Shown here piece by piece: positions 47,803-56,565 of a stretch of 64,000 bases of DNA. Positions within the stretch are counted from its first letter, which is position 1. Each line of letters opens with the position of its first letter. The notes below the pieces were generated by a model, which searched no databases, had not been told where the DNA came from, and saw only the letters and a program-made list of their open reading frames with translations. The DNA is from Microbacter margulisiae (GTDB taxonomy: Bacteria > Bacteroidota > Bacteroidia > Bacteroidales > Paludibacteraceae): the NCBI RefSeq assembly GCF_014192515.1, contig NZ_JACHYB010000001.1, forward strand, positions 992,001 to 1,056,000, in the 5' to 3' direction. The position numbers and the translations under genes are program-made.

Positions 47803-47817
47803 CACGCCTAATTCAAG

Positions 47818-47905
47818 GGAGAGATGCTCGAGTGGTTGAAGAGGCACGCCTGGAAAGCGTGTAAACTCCTAAAGGGTTTCACGAGTTCGAATCTCGTTCT
47901 CTCCG
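47818..47905 (+). tRNA. tRNA-Ser (GGA anticodon)
   Basis: 88 nt with acceptor arm GGAGAGA pairing TCTCTCC, discriminator G, D-arm GCTCGAGTGGTTGAAGAGGC, anticodon stem CACGC/GCGTG with loop CTGGAAA (anticodon GGA at 47852-47854), a long class II variable arm and T-arm with GAGTTCGAATCTC. No CCA is encoded. Confidence 0.97.
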
Positions 47906-47928
47906 CAAATTGAATATCAGAAAATAAC

Positions 47929-47968
47929 AAAAGTCTGTAAAATCAATGATTTTCAGGCTTTTTTTTAG
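47929..47968 (+). terminator. Terminator after tRNA-Ser
   Basis: AAGTCTGTAAAATCA pairs with TGATTTTCAGGCTT (one bulge and one wobble), followed by TTTTTTTT. Confidence 0.75.
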
Positions 47969-47971
47969 CAT

Positions 47972-49288
47972 CATTATTGTCCCATTAAAATTGGGGCGAA
48001 ATTAAAAATCAAATAAACTTGGCTCATTAAGCCTAAAACGATCTTTGTCATTTTGAAATTTAGTTCTCTCGAAGAGGTCCCGAAGATGAGTTTTATCGGT
48101 TAAAGATATACTCAGGATCTGCAAGACCTCATAGGTACTTCTATCAAGTTGTATGTCTTTTTGGACAATTGCCACCAGACAGTAAGTACATATAGCCACG
48201 TAGATTTGAATCCGAACTGCGTTCTCAGTTGTACCCCAGAATTTCTTTATTTTCAGATGTTGTTTCAACCATTTGAAGAACAGCTCGACTTGCCAGCGGT
48301 TCTTGTAAAGTTCGGCAACTTGAAGTGCCGAAATATGCACTGCATTGGTTAAGAAGACAAACTCACGTTCTTGTTCTTGATCCCAATATCTGACCAAACG
48401 AAGAGTTCTTGGATAGTATTGACTTGGATAAAATCCGGTCAATTCAATCATCACATCTGAAAGCACATTTTCAGGTAACCTGCGTTTCCATTTGAGGGAT
48501 TTGTATTGCAGGTTCTTCTTGGCTCTAACAACAAAGAAAGCTTCTATCTGATGAATCTTATACAGCATTTTGAAGCTGTTGTAGGCTCTGTCAAATATAT
48601 AATAAGATCCTGGTTCATAAGGAATTTCTTTCATCGCTTTAGAGTCGTGTACCGACGCCTCGGTAATATGAAAGAAAGCCGGAACCTGTGTTTCTACATC
48701 ATACAATGTATGCACTTTGATTCCGCCTTTTTTCTTGCGAAACTTCGCCCACCAGAATACGGAAAGGCACAAGTCAATCGTTGTTGAATCGAAAGCGTAG
48801 ACATTACCACCAAGTTGGAAGATATCAGAAACTCGTTTCTCTCTGGCTTGTATTATCAGGTAGTAAGCATACTCTTCAAAAATGTGATAATCTCTGTCTT
48901 GATTGGCTCTTGCCAGAGATGATTTTGAAACATTTTTGCTAAAACCCAAATGATAAGATTTGGAGTGATGAGCATCAAGTGCGACAATCAAATCTCTCAG
49001 ACTTTCTCGGTTGGACAGTTGTCCGAACATCAGAGCAAGTAATTGATTCCAGCACGTGAAATGCTTCACGTATTTGTCGCCATCGAACTTGTGAACAATG
49101 TAGTTGAACTTATTCCGATCCAAGAAAGAGGCTAACTAAGCGAAAACGTATTTTTCCTTATGCATTTGCAAATCTGTTTAAGTATTGCAAAAGTGCAAAT
49201 TGAAATCCGTTTAATCGAAAAACCCCAGTAACTAACTAAATTTCAAATATTTCAAAGAGCTTCCTTAGACTTTAATGGGACAGCAATG
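47972..49288 (-). mobile_element. IS4-family insertion sequence, probably defective
   Basis: About 1317 bp. Terminal inverted repeats, left CATTATTGTCCCATTAAA (47972-47989) and right end (read from the minus strand) CATTGCTGTCCCATTAAA (49288-49271): 16 of 18 identical. No target duplication is evident. Contains a single minus-strand transposase gene with a premature stop codon. Confidence 0.78.
48002..49165 (-). pseudogene. IS4-family transposase, interrupted by an amber codon
   Basis: Reading from ATG 49165, the frame is M-H-K-E-K-Y-V-F-A-stop: TAG at 49138-49136, then continues LASFLDRNKFNYIVHKF in the same frame to 48002. IS4 relatives have a Gln in this place (VFAQLASFL-type), so a C-to-T change is likely. 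The downstream part (373 aa) keeps D (YAFDSTTID), D (YIFDRAYNS) and the Y-R-E-K signature YKNRWQVELFFKWLKQ. Internal TTG reinitiation at 49123 could in principle give a truncated protein. Confidence 0.83.
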
Positions 49289-49309
49289 TCCGGAAATAGT
49301 AAAATAAAA

Positions 49310-49347
49310 ATCCCGTCCTGAATAGATATCTACTGTCAGGACGGGAT
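49310..49347. terminator. Terminator of the histidine phosphatase gene
   Basis: ATCCCGTCCTG (49310-49320) pairs with CAGGACGGGAT (49337-49347), 11-bp stem; A-run on the left gives a T-run for the minus-strand gene, and TTTTTT follows on the right. Confidence 0.85.
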
Positions 49348-49380
49348 GGTTTTTTTAGTTAGCGTGGTAATGATATGGAA

Positions 49381-50670
49381 TTACATTTTACTATTTCTGA
49401 AATTTGCAAGCTTGTGTCGGTAATAAGCCTCCACATCTTTCCAATGATAATAAGGTGCGAGATCTGATTTCACAGGCAAACTCATTTCATGCTCGTTGAG
49501 CAACGCTTTGACCAGAACATCCTTACTTCCCTGTTTACGAAAGAAAACCAACTGGATATTACTACCCATTGCAACGACTTTATAGGTACGCCACTCATTG
49601 GCCAATTGATCGGGATTGCTGATTTCCTTCGCACAATTACCAAGTTCCATCAATGACTCCAAAGGAACAATACAAACATCATGACCAAACCGTAAGGTTG
49701 CACCGTTCCCTTTTTTTAAGATGCAGGTATCTGCAGTATTAAGAATATTGTTCAGTAAATTGGCTTCCACATAAGGCATTTTTCCTTCAGTTAACGGCGA
49801 AGGACCGAAATCAATATACCACCTGAAATTGTCAACCTGCCATAAATCGTAACATTCCTGTTTCGTAAATATGTGGTATAAATCCATGTTAGTTTGGTAT
49901 TTGTGACTCTGCATATTCGCAGCAAGATTGAACAACTCTTTCATTAGGATATCGGGATTGACATTTTCTTTTACATAATTTTCATCCGTAAAAAGAGTTT
50001 TCATCAGACGTTCAGGATGTGTGTGTTCATTTCTAAACTTCAGGTATGCGGCCTTGACTTCCGGCAATTCACGCAGCTTGTCCAATGTTTTATCATCATA
50101 ATTCATATAATACATGTCGTGCATGCTGGCATCATTCTTTATGTTTATTTCCGGATTCATCCCTTTCAGTTGCAGGCATTCATCCATCATGGAGAGAATG
50201 CAACGTATCACAACCGTGGAACGGGCATCTACATAGGCATGCCCACTGAACACTTGTGGAAAATTATTAAACATCCTCCTGGCTATACCTTCATGCTGTA
50301 TAGCACCCAGGGGAGTTAATTCTCCAAGACGTCCACGGGACATTCGCGCCATGCTATCTACCACAGCCATTACTTCTTTACCAAGCGGAGTAAGTTTTCC
50401 AGCCTGATCAGCCTTCTGCAATATTGCCAACGGTTTGGTATAATCTCCTTCATCAATCAGGAAACGTGAACCATGACGGGCATAGGTACTGATATAAAAA
50501 GGTTTGTATCCAGCCGGAGGAGGAGTTTGTTTTGCATTTTCCGGTCCGGGATAAGCATAATAATTACCACCGGAACGTTGCACATTCGCATAAATTTCTT
50601 CTTTTGCCGTTTGGGCATTCAGTCCAAAAATGCACGAGAATAATAAACCAAATAATAAGATCTTTTTCAT
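49381..50670 (-). CDS. Histidine-type phosphatase (MINPP/phytase-like), exported
   Basis: 429 aa from the ATG at 50670 (an in-frame TTG two codons upstream is not needed). Signal peptide MKKILLFGLLFSCIFGLNAQ. Catalytic RHG in YARHGSRF near residue 68 and the HD proton donor in LRFGHDVCIVP near 315. Bacteroidota homologues act on inositol phosphates and other phosphomonoesters in the periplasm; substrate not deducible. Minus-strand -7-like TACATTTG at 50743-50736. Confidence 0.87.
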   Translation of the reverse strand: MKKILLFGLLFSCIFGLNAQTAKEEIYANVQRSGGNYYAYPGPENAKQTPPPAGYKPFYISTYARHGSRFLIDEGDYTKPLAILQKADQAGKLTPLGKEVMAVVDSMARMSRGRLGELTPLGAIQHEGIARRMFNNFPQVFSGHAYVDARSTVVIRCILSMMDECLQLKGMNPEINIKNDASMHDMYYMNYDDKTLDKLRELPEVKAAYLKFRNEHTHPERLMKTLFTDENYVKENVNPDILMKELFNLAANMQSHKYQTNMDLYHIFTKQECYDLWQVDNFRWYIDFGPSPLTEGKMPYVEANLLNNILNTADTCILKKGNGATLRFGHDVCIVPLESLMELGNCAKEISNPDQLANEWRTYKVVAMGSNIQLVFFRKQGSKDVLVKALLNEHEMSLPVKSDLAPYYHWKDVEAYYRHKLANFRNSKM

Positions 50671-51165
50671 ATTCAAATAAACTGATGGTTATCTTTTGAT
50701 TACTGGGATTCGGATAGAAACACATGAATCCATGGCAAATGTACAAAGAGTCAATGGAAATAATCCGTTACACTATCAGCTATTTTCTTGCGTGACTACA
50801 ATCTTATTATTTTTGTAACAATGTAGCGTGCTCCATATTTTCTTGCTTTCTGCTGGACGATCTTTGATTTAATAAATGTAAGAAGCAAACCAAACAGGAG
50901 AAATTATCTTTTAACCGTATCATTACGGTAGAAAGCAGTTTTTCATCCCGTAATTGTTAAGTTGCATCTCATTTTACCATGTATCCTCAATTATAATGAT
51001 TATTATGTATCAAAATCACTGTTTTTAAGTATTGTACCCCAAAAAGCTTCTTGTTACCTTTGAAAGCTGAAACAACGCAGTGATGCGTTACCAACAGATT
51101 CCTGTCTTTAGACTGTTTGTCTTTACATTTTAGACTCTTAGTTTTTTTACTCAATATTCAATCTA
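50671..51165. other. Divergent intergenic region with CDF gene promoter
   Basis: 495 bp. TTG at 51032-51034 and TACCTTTG at 51055-51062 (20-bp spacer) form a good promoter for the downstream transporter. Just after the expected start, AACGCA-GTGA-TGCGTT (51074-51089) makes a small hairpin in the leader. The left part, ahead of the phosphatase, holds a -7-like box but nothing else recognised. Confidence 0.6.
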
Positions 51166-51819
51166 ATGATTACATCAGAACAAAAGTTATATACCAGGGC
51201 TTATCAGCTAAGCTTGTTTACTATTGTTTATAATATTTTCGAAGGAGTTGTTTCCATGTTTTTTGGGTACCATGACGGTACACTGGCACTGTTTGGTTTC
51301 GGCATAGATAGTTTTATTGAAGTAATGTCGGGCATCGGTATTGCTGTGATGATCGTCCGCATCCGACGCAATGCAGGAAATGTCAAAAGCAAATTCGAGA
51401 CAACAGCCTTGAGGATTACAGGTGTGTCATTCTATTTACTTTCAGCCGGATTACTGGCAGGCATCATATCGGATCTTGTTACCCGGCATAAGCCTCAGAC
51501 AACGATTTGGGGAATAATCATTTCCTCTGTTTCCATCCTGACAATGATATGGCTTACCTATGCAAAAAAGAGCATCGGGAAAAAACTACATTCCGAACCT
51601 ATTATTGCTGATGCCAATTGCACAAGGATTTGTGTTTATATGTCAGTAGTACTGCTTGCTTCCAGTTTAATTTATGCGCTTACCCGTTTTGCTTATGCTG
51701 ATCTGTTGGGAGTGGCAGGTCTTATCTATTTTTCTGTTTCTGAAGGAAAAGAAGCATTTGAAAAAATAGAAGGCAAAGAGTGCTCCTGCGGGAAATGCCG
51801 GAATGAACATCCAGCCTAA
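51166..51819 (+). CDS. Cation transporter, CDF-like membrane domain only
   Basis: 217 aa with five to six hydrophobic helices and the CDF-like metal-binding segment GFGIDSFIEVMSG in TM2, plus a second Asp/Asn-bearing helix (ADANCTRICVYMS, then AYADLLGVAGL). The usual C-terminal cytoplasmic metal-binding domain of CDF proteins is absent; instead there is a short Cys-rich tail CSCGKCRNE. Likely moves divalent metal cations across the inner membrane. Sits alone with its own promoter. Confidence 0.8.
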   Translation: MITSEQKLYTRAYQLSLFTIVYNIFEGVVSMFFGYHDGTLALFGFGIDSFIEVMSGIGIAVMIVRIRRNAGNVKSKFETTALRITGVSFYLLSAGLLAGIISDLVTRHKPQTTIWGIIISSVSILTMIWLTYAKKSIGKKLHSEPIIADANCTRICVYMSVVLLASSLIYALTRFAYADLLGVAGLIYFSVSEGKEAFEKIEGKECSCGKCRNEHPA

Positions 51820-52418
51820 AACAGGATAACGCTGTTTCTCTGTTCTTTGCTTATCTGATTCAATTTGTGCAGATAAAATGCACTGGCTGATATACAATAA
51901 ACAAACAGTATAAGATTTTGGGAAAGGCATCCAACTGCAGTAACCTTATGTCGAAAAATAAGGCAACACAAAATGATGCGAAACAAAGGAATATCAATAC
52001 TTTCAGAGATAAACTGCTTTTTTTCTTCAAGTGAAAAACAATAGGAACAATCTCCATTCTCATAACAGATTGCCTTTAGACTTTGGACCTGTTGCTGGCT
52101 CTTGGTCCTTGGTTCACGGCTCATTTCATGTAATAAGGGAATAAGGTTTGCCTGATTTTAATATGACCGATTGCTACTAAGGTTCAGTTCCTTCTAAAAT
52201 AAGGCTTTAATCTAACTTAACCGGGTTAATTGAAACGTGCGAAAGCTGAATGACCTTATTTTATCTTCCACTCATCCGGTGAATTCAAACTCTCCAAATA
52301 AATTCCTTATTTTGTTGTCTGTCTATTTGCCAAAGCAATATTTTGAAAAATAAAAAATATATTTGCACAATAAAGCAGAAAAGCCATTTATGTATACATA
52401 TAAGGCTAGTTAACCGGT
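51820..52418. other. Intergenic region, mostly featureless
   Basis: About 600 bp without a credible gene. A palindrome TTAACCGGGTTAA lies at 52217-52229 and its half TTAACCGG recurs at 52411-52418, 1 bp before the next gene's start. TATATTTG at 52358-52365 is a possible -7 box. A minus-strand open stretch across 51816-52124 lacks any recognisable domain. Confidence 0.45.
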
Positions 52419-53049
52419 ATGATAAAAAAAAATACTTTACCTAATAGCTATTTTGATGATTGCTTCGTGCAAAAAAGATGACATAGAATCAATTTCAAGT
52501 CCGGGATTTTTTGGAGAATATTTAACCAATAATTCTCAAATCATTGTTTCTCCAATAAGCGAGCCCAATGTTTCTCCATCTACAACTAATTTTGGAATAT
52601 ATAGGGGCTATTATTTCATTCCATCCAAAGACATAAAAATAACTGCTATAGGAGCCAAAATACCCGAAAAAGGAACTTATAAAATTATTGTAACAAGTGG
52701 AGTATTAAATGATTTTGTAGACAGTAACTACATGCTTCTTGACAGCATTACGATAAATAACCCAAGCGAGTTTCAATACAAAAATATAAGCCAAGCCTTA
52801 ATTTTATCAGCAAGCACCAAATACCTGATTGCCTATTTTAATAGCAATAACCTTTCCGTATATCAGGCCCAATTCCCGCATTATATTAGTATTCCATTAA
52901 CTATCAAAGGTATTAAAATAGAATCTCTTTTTTATTGTTCTGGAACCTTCTATAATGGCATGTACTGCCTGGAGGGTGGAAATATTCTCCAGGGTAGTGT
53001 CAATTGTATATATGGATTAGTTGATTTCAAATATGACGTGATCCAATAA
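52419..53049 (+). pseudogene. Putative lipoprotein gene with a poly-A frameshift at its start
   Basis: From ATG 52419 the frame (M-I-K-K-N...) ends early, while the +1 frame encodes ILYLIAILMIASCKKDD, a typical lipoprotein signal with lipobox (MIASC), continuing for 198 aa to 53049. The two frames join at an A9 run (52424-52432); with eight A residues the start would be M-I-K-K-I-L-Y-L-I-A. Mature protein is beta-rich, without a recognised domain. The start may be restored by slippage, may be a sequencing error, or an internal ATG at 52453 may be used without a full signal. Confidence 0.6.
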
Positions 53050-53194
53050 ACCAATGCAACAAATAGTATAAAACATTGGAGTTCTTAGGTTATGCAAGGT
53101 TGTGGTTCACATTAGGCAAAGTCTTTTTTGATAGATATTTGCTCTGAATTCTCCAACAAGAGTAAACCATTGACTATAAATCAAGATAGATAAC

Positions 53195-54115
53195 ATGAAG
53201 AAACTGTTAATATTTACATTCCTGCTATGCTCCGTTACAGCATATGCTCAAATTGACACATCCGGATTTTACATGGCTAAGGTATTGTATGAAAAAAAGG
53301 ATTTACATGGCGCAGAAACAATATTAAAACGCATTGAGAAGTCTGCGCCGGATTATGCCCCTTGTTTGTATTACCTTGGATTAGTATTTCAAGATGAAAA
53401 TAATTTTAATGACGCCGAAAAATATTATTTATTAGCAGGCGAAAAAGGCAAGAATTATGGAGAGCCTTATTCGGATTTATCTGCATTAATGTTTGAGGAA
53501 CACAAATACAATGATGCAGTTCAATATGCCAAAGTTTCAATTGACAGGGACTCAACCAATGAAAAGGCATACATCAATTTAGCCTCTGCTTTATATCAGA
53601 TTAAAAAATATGACGAATCCAGGGAAGACTTCATCAAAGCTGCAGAAATTAATCCTTTTGAAGTGCTAAATCTTGGCGTTGTCCAGCTAAAGCAATATAA
53701 CAATCCAAATGGTGCTATTTATTACTTTACCATTGTATATAAGTTATATCCAACATTCCCCTCTGTTATATTGAATCTTGGGAACACCTATAGAATGATT
53801 GGAAACACAACGATTGCCACCCAAATTTTTGAAAATGGTTATCATGCAATAAATCCAACGGATAAAATGTTTGAATTGATTTATGTCAACTACTTCAGAC
53901 TCCTTTTAGACAACAAGCAATATAGGCAAATCATCAAGACTGCATTCAATAAGGTACCTGGTAATCACGCGTATGCTTACTTTTATTCTGCCTTATCCAA
54001 TTATGCACTTGGAAACAAAGCTATATTTATCCGGCAAGCTAATCGATACTTCAAATTATCCGGGAAAAAAACGCCAACTGACATGGAGAATTGGGCAAAA
54101 GCAGAAATAAAATAA
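53195..54115 (+). CDS. Exported tetratricopeptide-repeat protein
   Basis: 306 aa, signal peptide MKKLLIFTFLLCSVTAYAQ. At least four to five TPR units (ETILKRIEKSAPDYAPCLYYLGLVFQDENNFNDAEKYY; ALYQIKKYDESREDFIKAAEINPFE; SVILNLGNTYRMIGNTTIATQIFENGY) form a protein-binding solenoid in the periplasm. Located between two exported proteins of unknown function, so it may be a scaffold. No further domain. Confidence 0.85.
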   Translation: MKKLLIFTFLLCSVTAYAQIDTSGFYMAKVLYEKKDLHGAETILKRIEKSAPDYAPCLYYLGLVFQDENNFNDAEKYYLLAGEKGKNYGEPYSDLSALMFEEHKYNDAVQYAKVSIDRDSTNEKAYINLASALYQIKKYDESREDFIKAAEINPFEVLNLGVVQLKQYNNPNGAIYYFTIVYKLYPTFPSVILNLGNTYRMIGNTTIATQIFENGYHAINPTDKMFELIYVNYFRLLLDNKQYRQIIKTAFNKVPGNHAYAYFYSALSNYALGNKAIFIRQANRYFKLSGKKTPTDMENWAKAEIK

Positions 54116-54260
54116 AAGATACGGTTACTGCTTTATTCCTGTTCTGTTTTGTGGGATAAATGATAAACAAACACAACGCATTTGTAGTTAAAAATCCATA
54201 TATTCAGCGCAATAGTTAGTCTTAGTCCTGCATAATAATAACAAATAACCTTATAGTCTT

Positions 54261-54758
54261 ATGAGAAAATTAATCATTCTGTTGCTGTTTTTTAATCCTA
54301 TCTTGCTGTCAGCGCAAGAAAATAATTTGAACATCGAATCTCATTGGATCAGCATAACAAAACAAAACGGAAAATATGTTCTCTATGAACCTTGTGATGC
54401 TGAAATCAGTCAGATAGTGATTGATAAAGGAAACCATGAAATGATCATGCATTATGGACAGGAAAATGAAGTATTTAAAATTCTGGCTTCAAAACATATT
54501 TCAGTCAATGAATTGGATCTTACTATCCTATATACAGTTTTTGAAAAGCCGCGGACAACTATGGTGAAAGTGCAGTTTCTTGATCTGTCCAAAAGGATTG
54601 CCCGATGGTCATTTACATTATCGGATGATGACGGTTCAACGATTCCCAATGAATATATAATGGTTCCCATGCAAAAATCCAAAAACTACAAAGTAGTAAA
54701 GGAACCTATGCGAGATTGTTGGCCGACAGACGAGAATGATACTACCAGAACCAAATAA
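54261..54758 (+). CDS. Exported hypothetical protein
   Basis: 165 aa with signal peptide (MRKLIILLLFFNPILLSAQ). The mature sequence is short, beta-rich and without a recognised family; one Cys pair (YEPCDAE, MRDCWPT) might form a disulfide. Real gene status is supported by the signal peptide and length only. Confidence 0.65.
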   Translation: MRKLIILLLFFNPILLSAQENNLNIESHWISITKQNGKYVLYEPCDAEISQIVIDKGNHEMIMHYGQENEVFKILASKHISVNELDLTILYTVFEKPRTTMVKVQFLDLSKRIARWSFTLSDDDGSTIPNEYIMVPMQKSKNYKVVKEPMRDCWPTDENDTTRTK

Positions 54759-55205
54759 AACAGGAAAACCAATGATAAAGGTCACAGGACTAACGGCCCA
54801 TTTTGTAAGAGAACAGAAATATCATCATTGACCTACAGGAGCTTACATTTTAATTCAATTATAACCATCAGTGAAAAAATCCCCGGCAGATTGAAGGAAC
54901 ATAGCTTTGCCCTCTTCGCAGGATAATGACAACCAATAATCAGGTAGGAGCGTTAGCTCTGATATCTTCATCCATCTTCTATTGATTCCTAAGTTGAGTC
55001 TATTCAATAGAATGTTTCAGAAAAGACAAAAGAATATTTGCAATGTTCAGGGCAAAAAGCACTCATTCCACGGGTGTATATATCATACCCGATTGCCACA
55101 GCATATATCTTCCGTTTAAAGCAATGTTTCTGCAGAAATAAGCACATAACACAGAAAATGGTATATTTGCACCCTATATTCTGTAATATACCAAATAACA
55201 ATACT
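54759..55205. other. Intergenic region with SET gene promoter
   Basis: 447 bp. TATATTTG at 55162-55169 is a -7 box placing transcription start at about 55176, downstream of earlier possible starts and fitting the ATG at 55206. No -33 TTTG is seen. Rest featureless. Confidence 0.5.
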
Positions 55206-55598
55206 ATGGAACTGCCGCATAAAGGGGTATATACCCGGTTACAACGCTCAGAGATACATGGAATCGGGGTTTTTGCCATTGTTGATATTCCCGGGGAGAC
55301 CGATCTGTTTAGTGAAGTCGAGTCGGAAATGGTATGGCTGAAAGAGGAAGAACTCAAACTGGAGCAACTTCCCGAGGCCATACGGAAACTATATGAAGAT
55401 TTTTGCGTAGTCAAAGAAAAGGATGGAGAAACCCTGTACGGATGTCCGGATAACTTTTCTAACCTGAAAATATCCTGGTACCTCAACCATTCCCAAACCC
55501 CCAACGTGTATTGCGATGAAGATTATAATTTCATTACCCTGAGAGATATCCGCGCAGGCGAAGAACTGACTGTAGATTACGATACTTACAGTCTGTAG
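55206..55598 (+). CDS. Small SET-domain protein
   Basis: 130 aa from ATG 55206; a longer open frame begins at 55038 but lies upstream of the -7 box and codes for nothing family-like. Core SET motifs: SEIHGIGVFAIVDIPGE, NHSQTPNVYCDED (NHS-x-x-PN knot) and GEELTVDYDTYS. This is the fold of lysine methyltransferases, here without pre- and post-SET domains. Bacterial targets are unknown. Followed 69 bp later by a cupin gene. Confidence 0.9.
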   Translation: MELPHKGVYTRLQRSEIHGIGVFAIVDIPGETDLFSEVESEMVWLKEEELKLEQLPEAIRKLYEDFCVVKEKDGETLYGCPDNFSNLKISWYLNHSQTPNVYCDEDYNFITLRDIRAGEELTVDYDTYSL

Positions 55599-55667
55599 TG
55601 ATGTTGCATGCAACGCCTTTATACAGAAACAGGGATATTTCACCCATAACATTAGCCGTACATTATT

Positions 55668-56102
55668 ATGAAACATGAATCAGTTGAAATCATAAGCACT
55701 TACAATGCGGAACATTATACATGGGGAGACCGTTGTAGCGGATGGTATTATTTAAATTCCGAAAATATAGCGATTATCCGGGAATGCATGCCTCCCGCAA
55801 CAAAGGAAACGCTTCATTATCACCGGAAGTCGCACCAGTTCTTTTATATCCTGAGCGGAGTTGCCACTTTTGAGATCGACGGAATGATGTATAATCTCGA
55901 AGACGGAGAAGGAGTCCTGATCAACCCCGGAATCAAACACCGGATCATAAATAACACCAATTCGGATCTGAAGTTTCTGGTCATTTCCGAACCTCCATCG
56001 CATGGCGACAGAGTGAATCCCCACAACCCTGACGAAATAAAATCCAAACCCATCAAAATGCCGATCCGTTTCCTTTCGGCGAAGAAAAACAAAGGGAAAT
56101 AA
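55668..56102 (+). CDS. Cupin-domain protein
   Basis: 144 aa single cupin. Motif 1 region ETLHYHRKSHQFFYILSGVATFEIDG and motif 2 GEGVLINPGIKHRIINNT give the metal-binding His residues and a Glu replaced by Gln at the usual third position. C-terminal LVISEPPSHGDR. Cupins of this type bind small molecules or are sugar epimerase/isomerase-like; exact function open. Ends at the 56218 terminator. Confidence 0.87.
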   Translation: MKHESVEIISTYNAEHYTWGDRCSGWYYLNSENIAIIRECMPPATKETLHYHRKSHQFFYILSGVATFEIDGMMYNLEDGEGVLINPGIKHRIINNTNSDLKFLVISEPPSHGDRVNPHNPDEIKSKPIKMPIRFLSAKKNKGK

Positions 56103-56217
56103 GTCACGATAATAAAGCACTCAGTTCTGATAAAAATCTTCAATACGGCATAAAGAGCCTTATTATGAGGCATTCTGATAATCCCAGTATAACATTAATT
56201 ATATTTCCGATAGTAAC

Positions 56218-56247
56218 GCCTTCACTCCAAGTGAAGGCTTTTCTTTT
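56218..56247 (+). terminator. Terminator after the cupin gene
   Basis: GCCTTCAC (56218-56225) and GTGAAGGC (56231-56238) form an 8-bp GC-rich stem with a 5-nt loop, followed by TTTTCTTTT. Confidence 0.85.
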
Positions 56248-56303
56248 CTACAACATTTTTACCTGCTTTGCAGGCTATGCAACCTCAATTCTGGAGAAAA
56301 CAA

Positions 56304-56565
56304 GCTTACATTGTTACTTTGCAAGCTTACATTATCACTATGTAAGGTTACATTGTCACTTTGCAGGCTTACATTGTTACTATGTAAGGTTACATTGTTA
56401 CTATGTAAGGTTACATTATCACTTTGCAAGCTTACATTATCACTATGCAAGCTTACATTGTCACTTTGCAGGCTTACATTATTACTATGTAAGGTTACAT
56501 TGTTACTTTGCAAGCTTACATTGTCACTTTGCAAGCTTACATTGTCACTATGTAAGGTTACATTG
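56304..56565. repeat. 21-bp minisatellite, 12 full units plus a partial
   Basis: Twelve tandem units of exactly 21 bp (56304-56555) and a 10-bp partial unit, consensus GSTTACATTRTYACTWTGYAR. All units share TTACATT and ACT, and vary at about six positions, mostly in paired combinations. The period is two helical turns of DNA. Read on the minus strand it encodes heptapeptides (N/D)NV(S/T)L(H/Q)S with conservative substitutions. Three frames are open through it, so coding is unproven. Not a CRISPR: there are no spacers. Confidence 0.97.

Noticed and set aside
47972-49288. Target-site duplication of the IS4-family element
   Set aside because: No direct repeat of 9-13 bp flanks the inverted repeats; either the ends have been altered or the copy is old.
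47818-49288. Integrative element attached to tRNA-Ser
   Set aside because: No integrase gene and no repeat of the tRNA 3' end downstream; only an IS lies next to it.
51816-52124. Minus-strand open reading frame of 102 codons
   Set aside because: No signal peptide, domain or promoter; composition resembles translated intergenic DNA.
55038-55205. Longer N-terminus for the SET-domain protein
   Set aside because: It would start upstream of the -7 box at 55162-55169 and is not SET-like; ATG 55206 gives a normal domain.
56304-56565. CRISPR array
   Set aside because: Units are contiguous 21-bp tandem copies with no unique spacers and no cas genes nearby.
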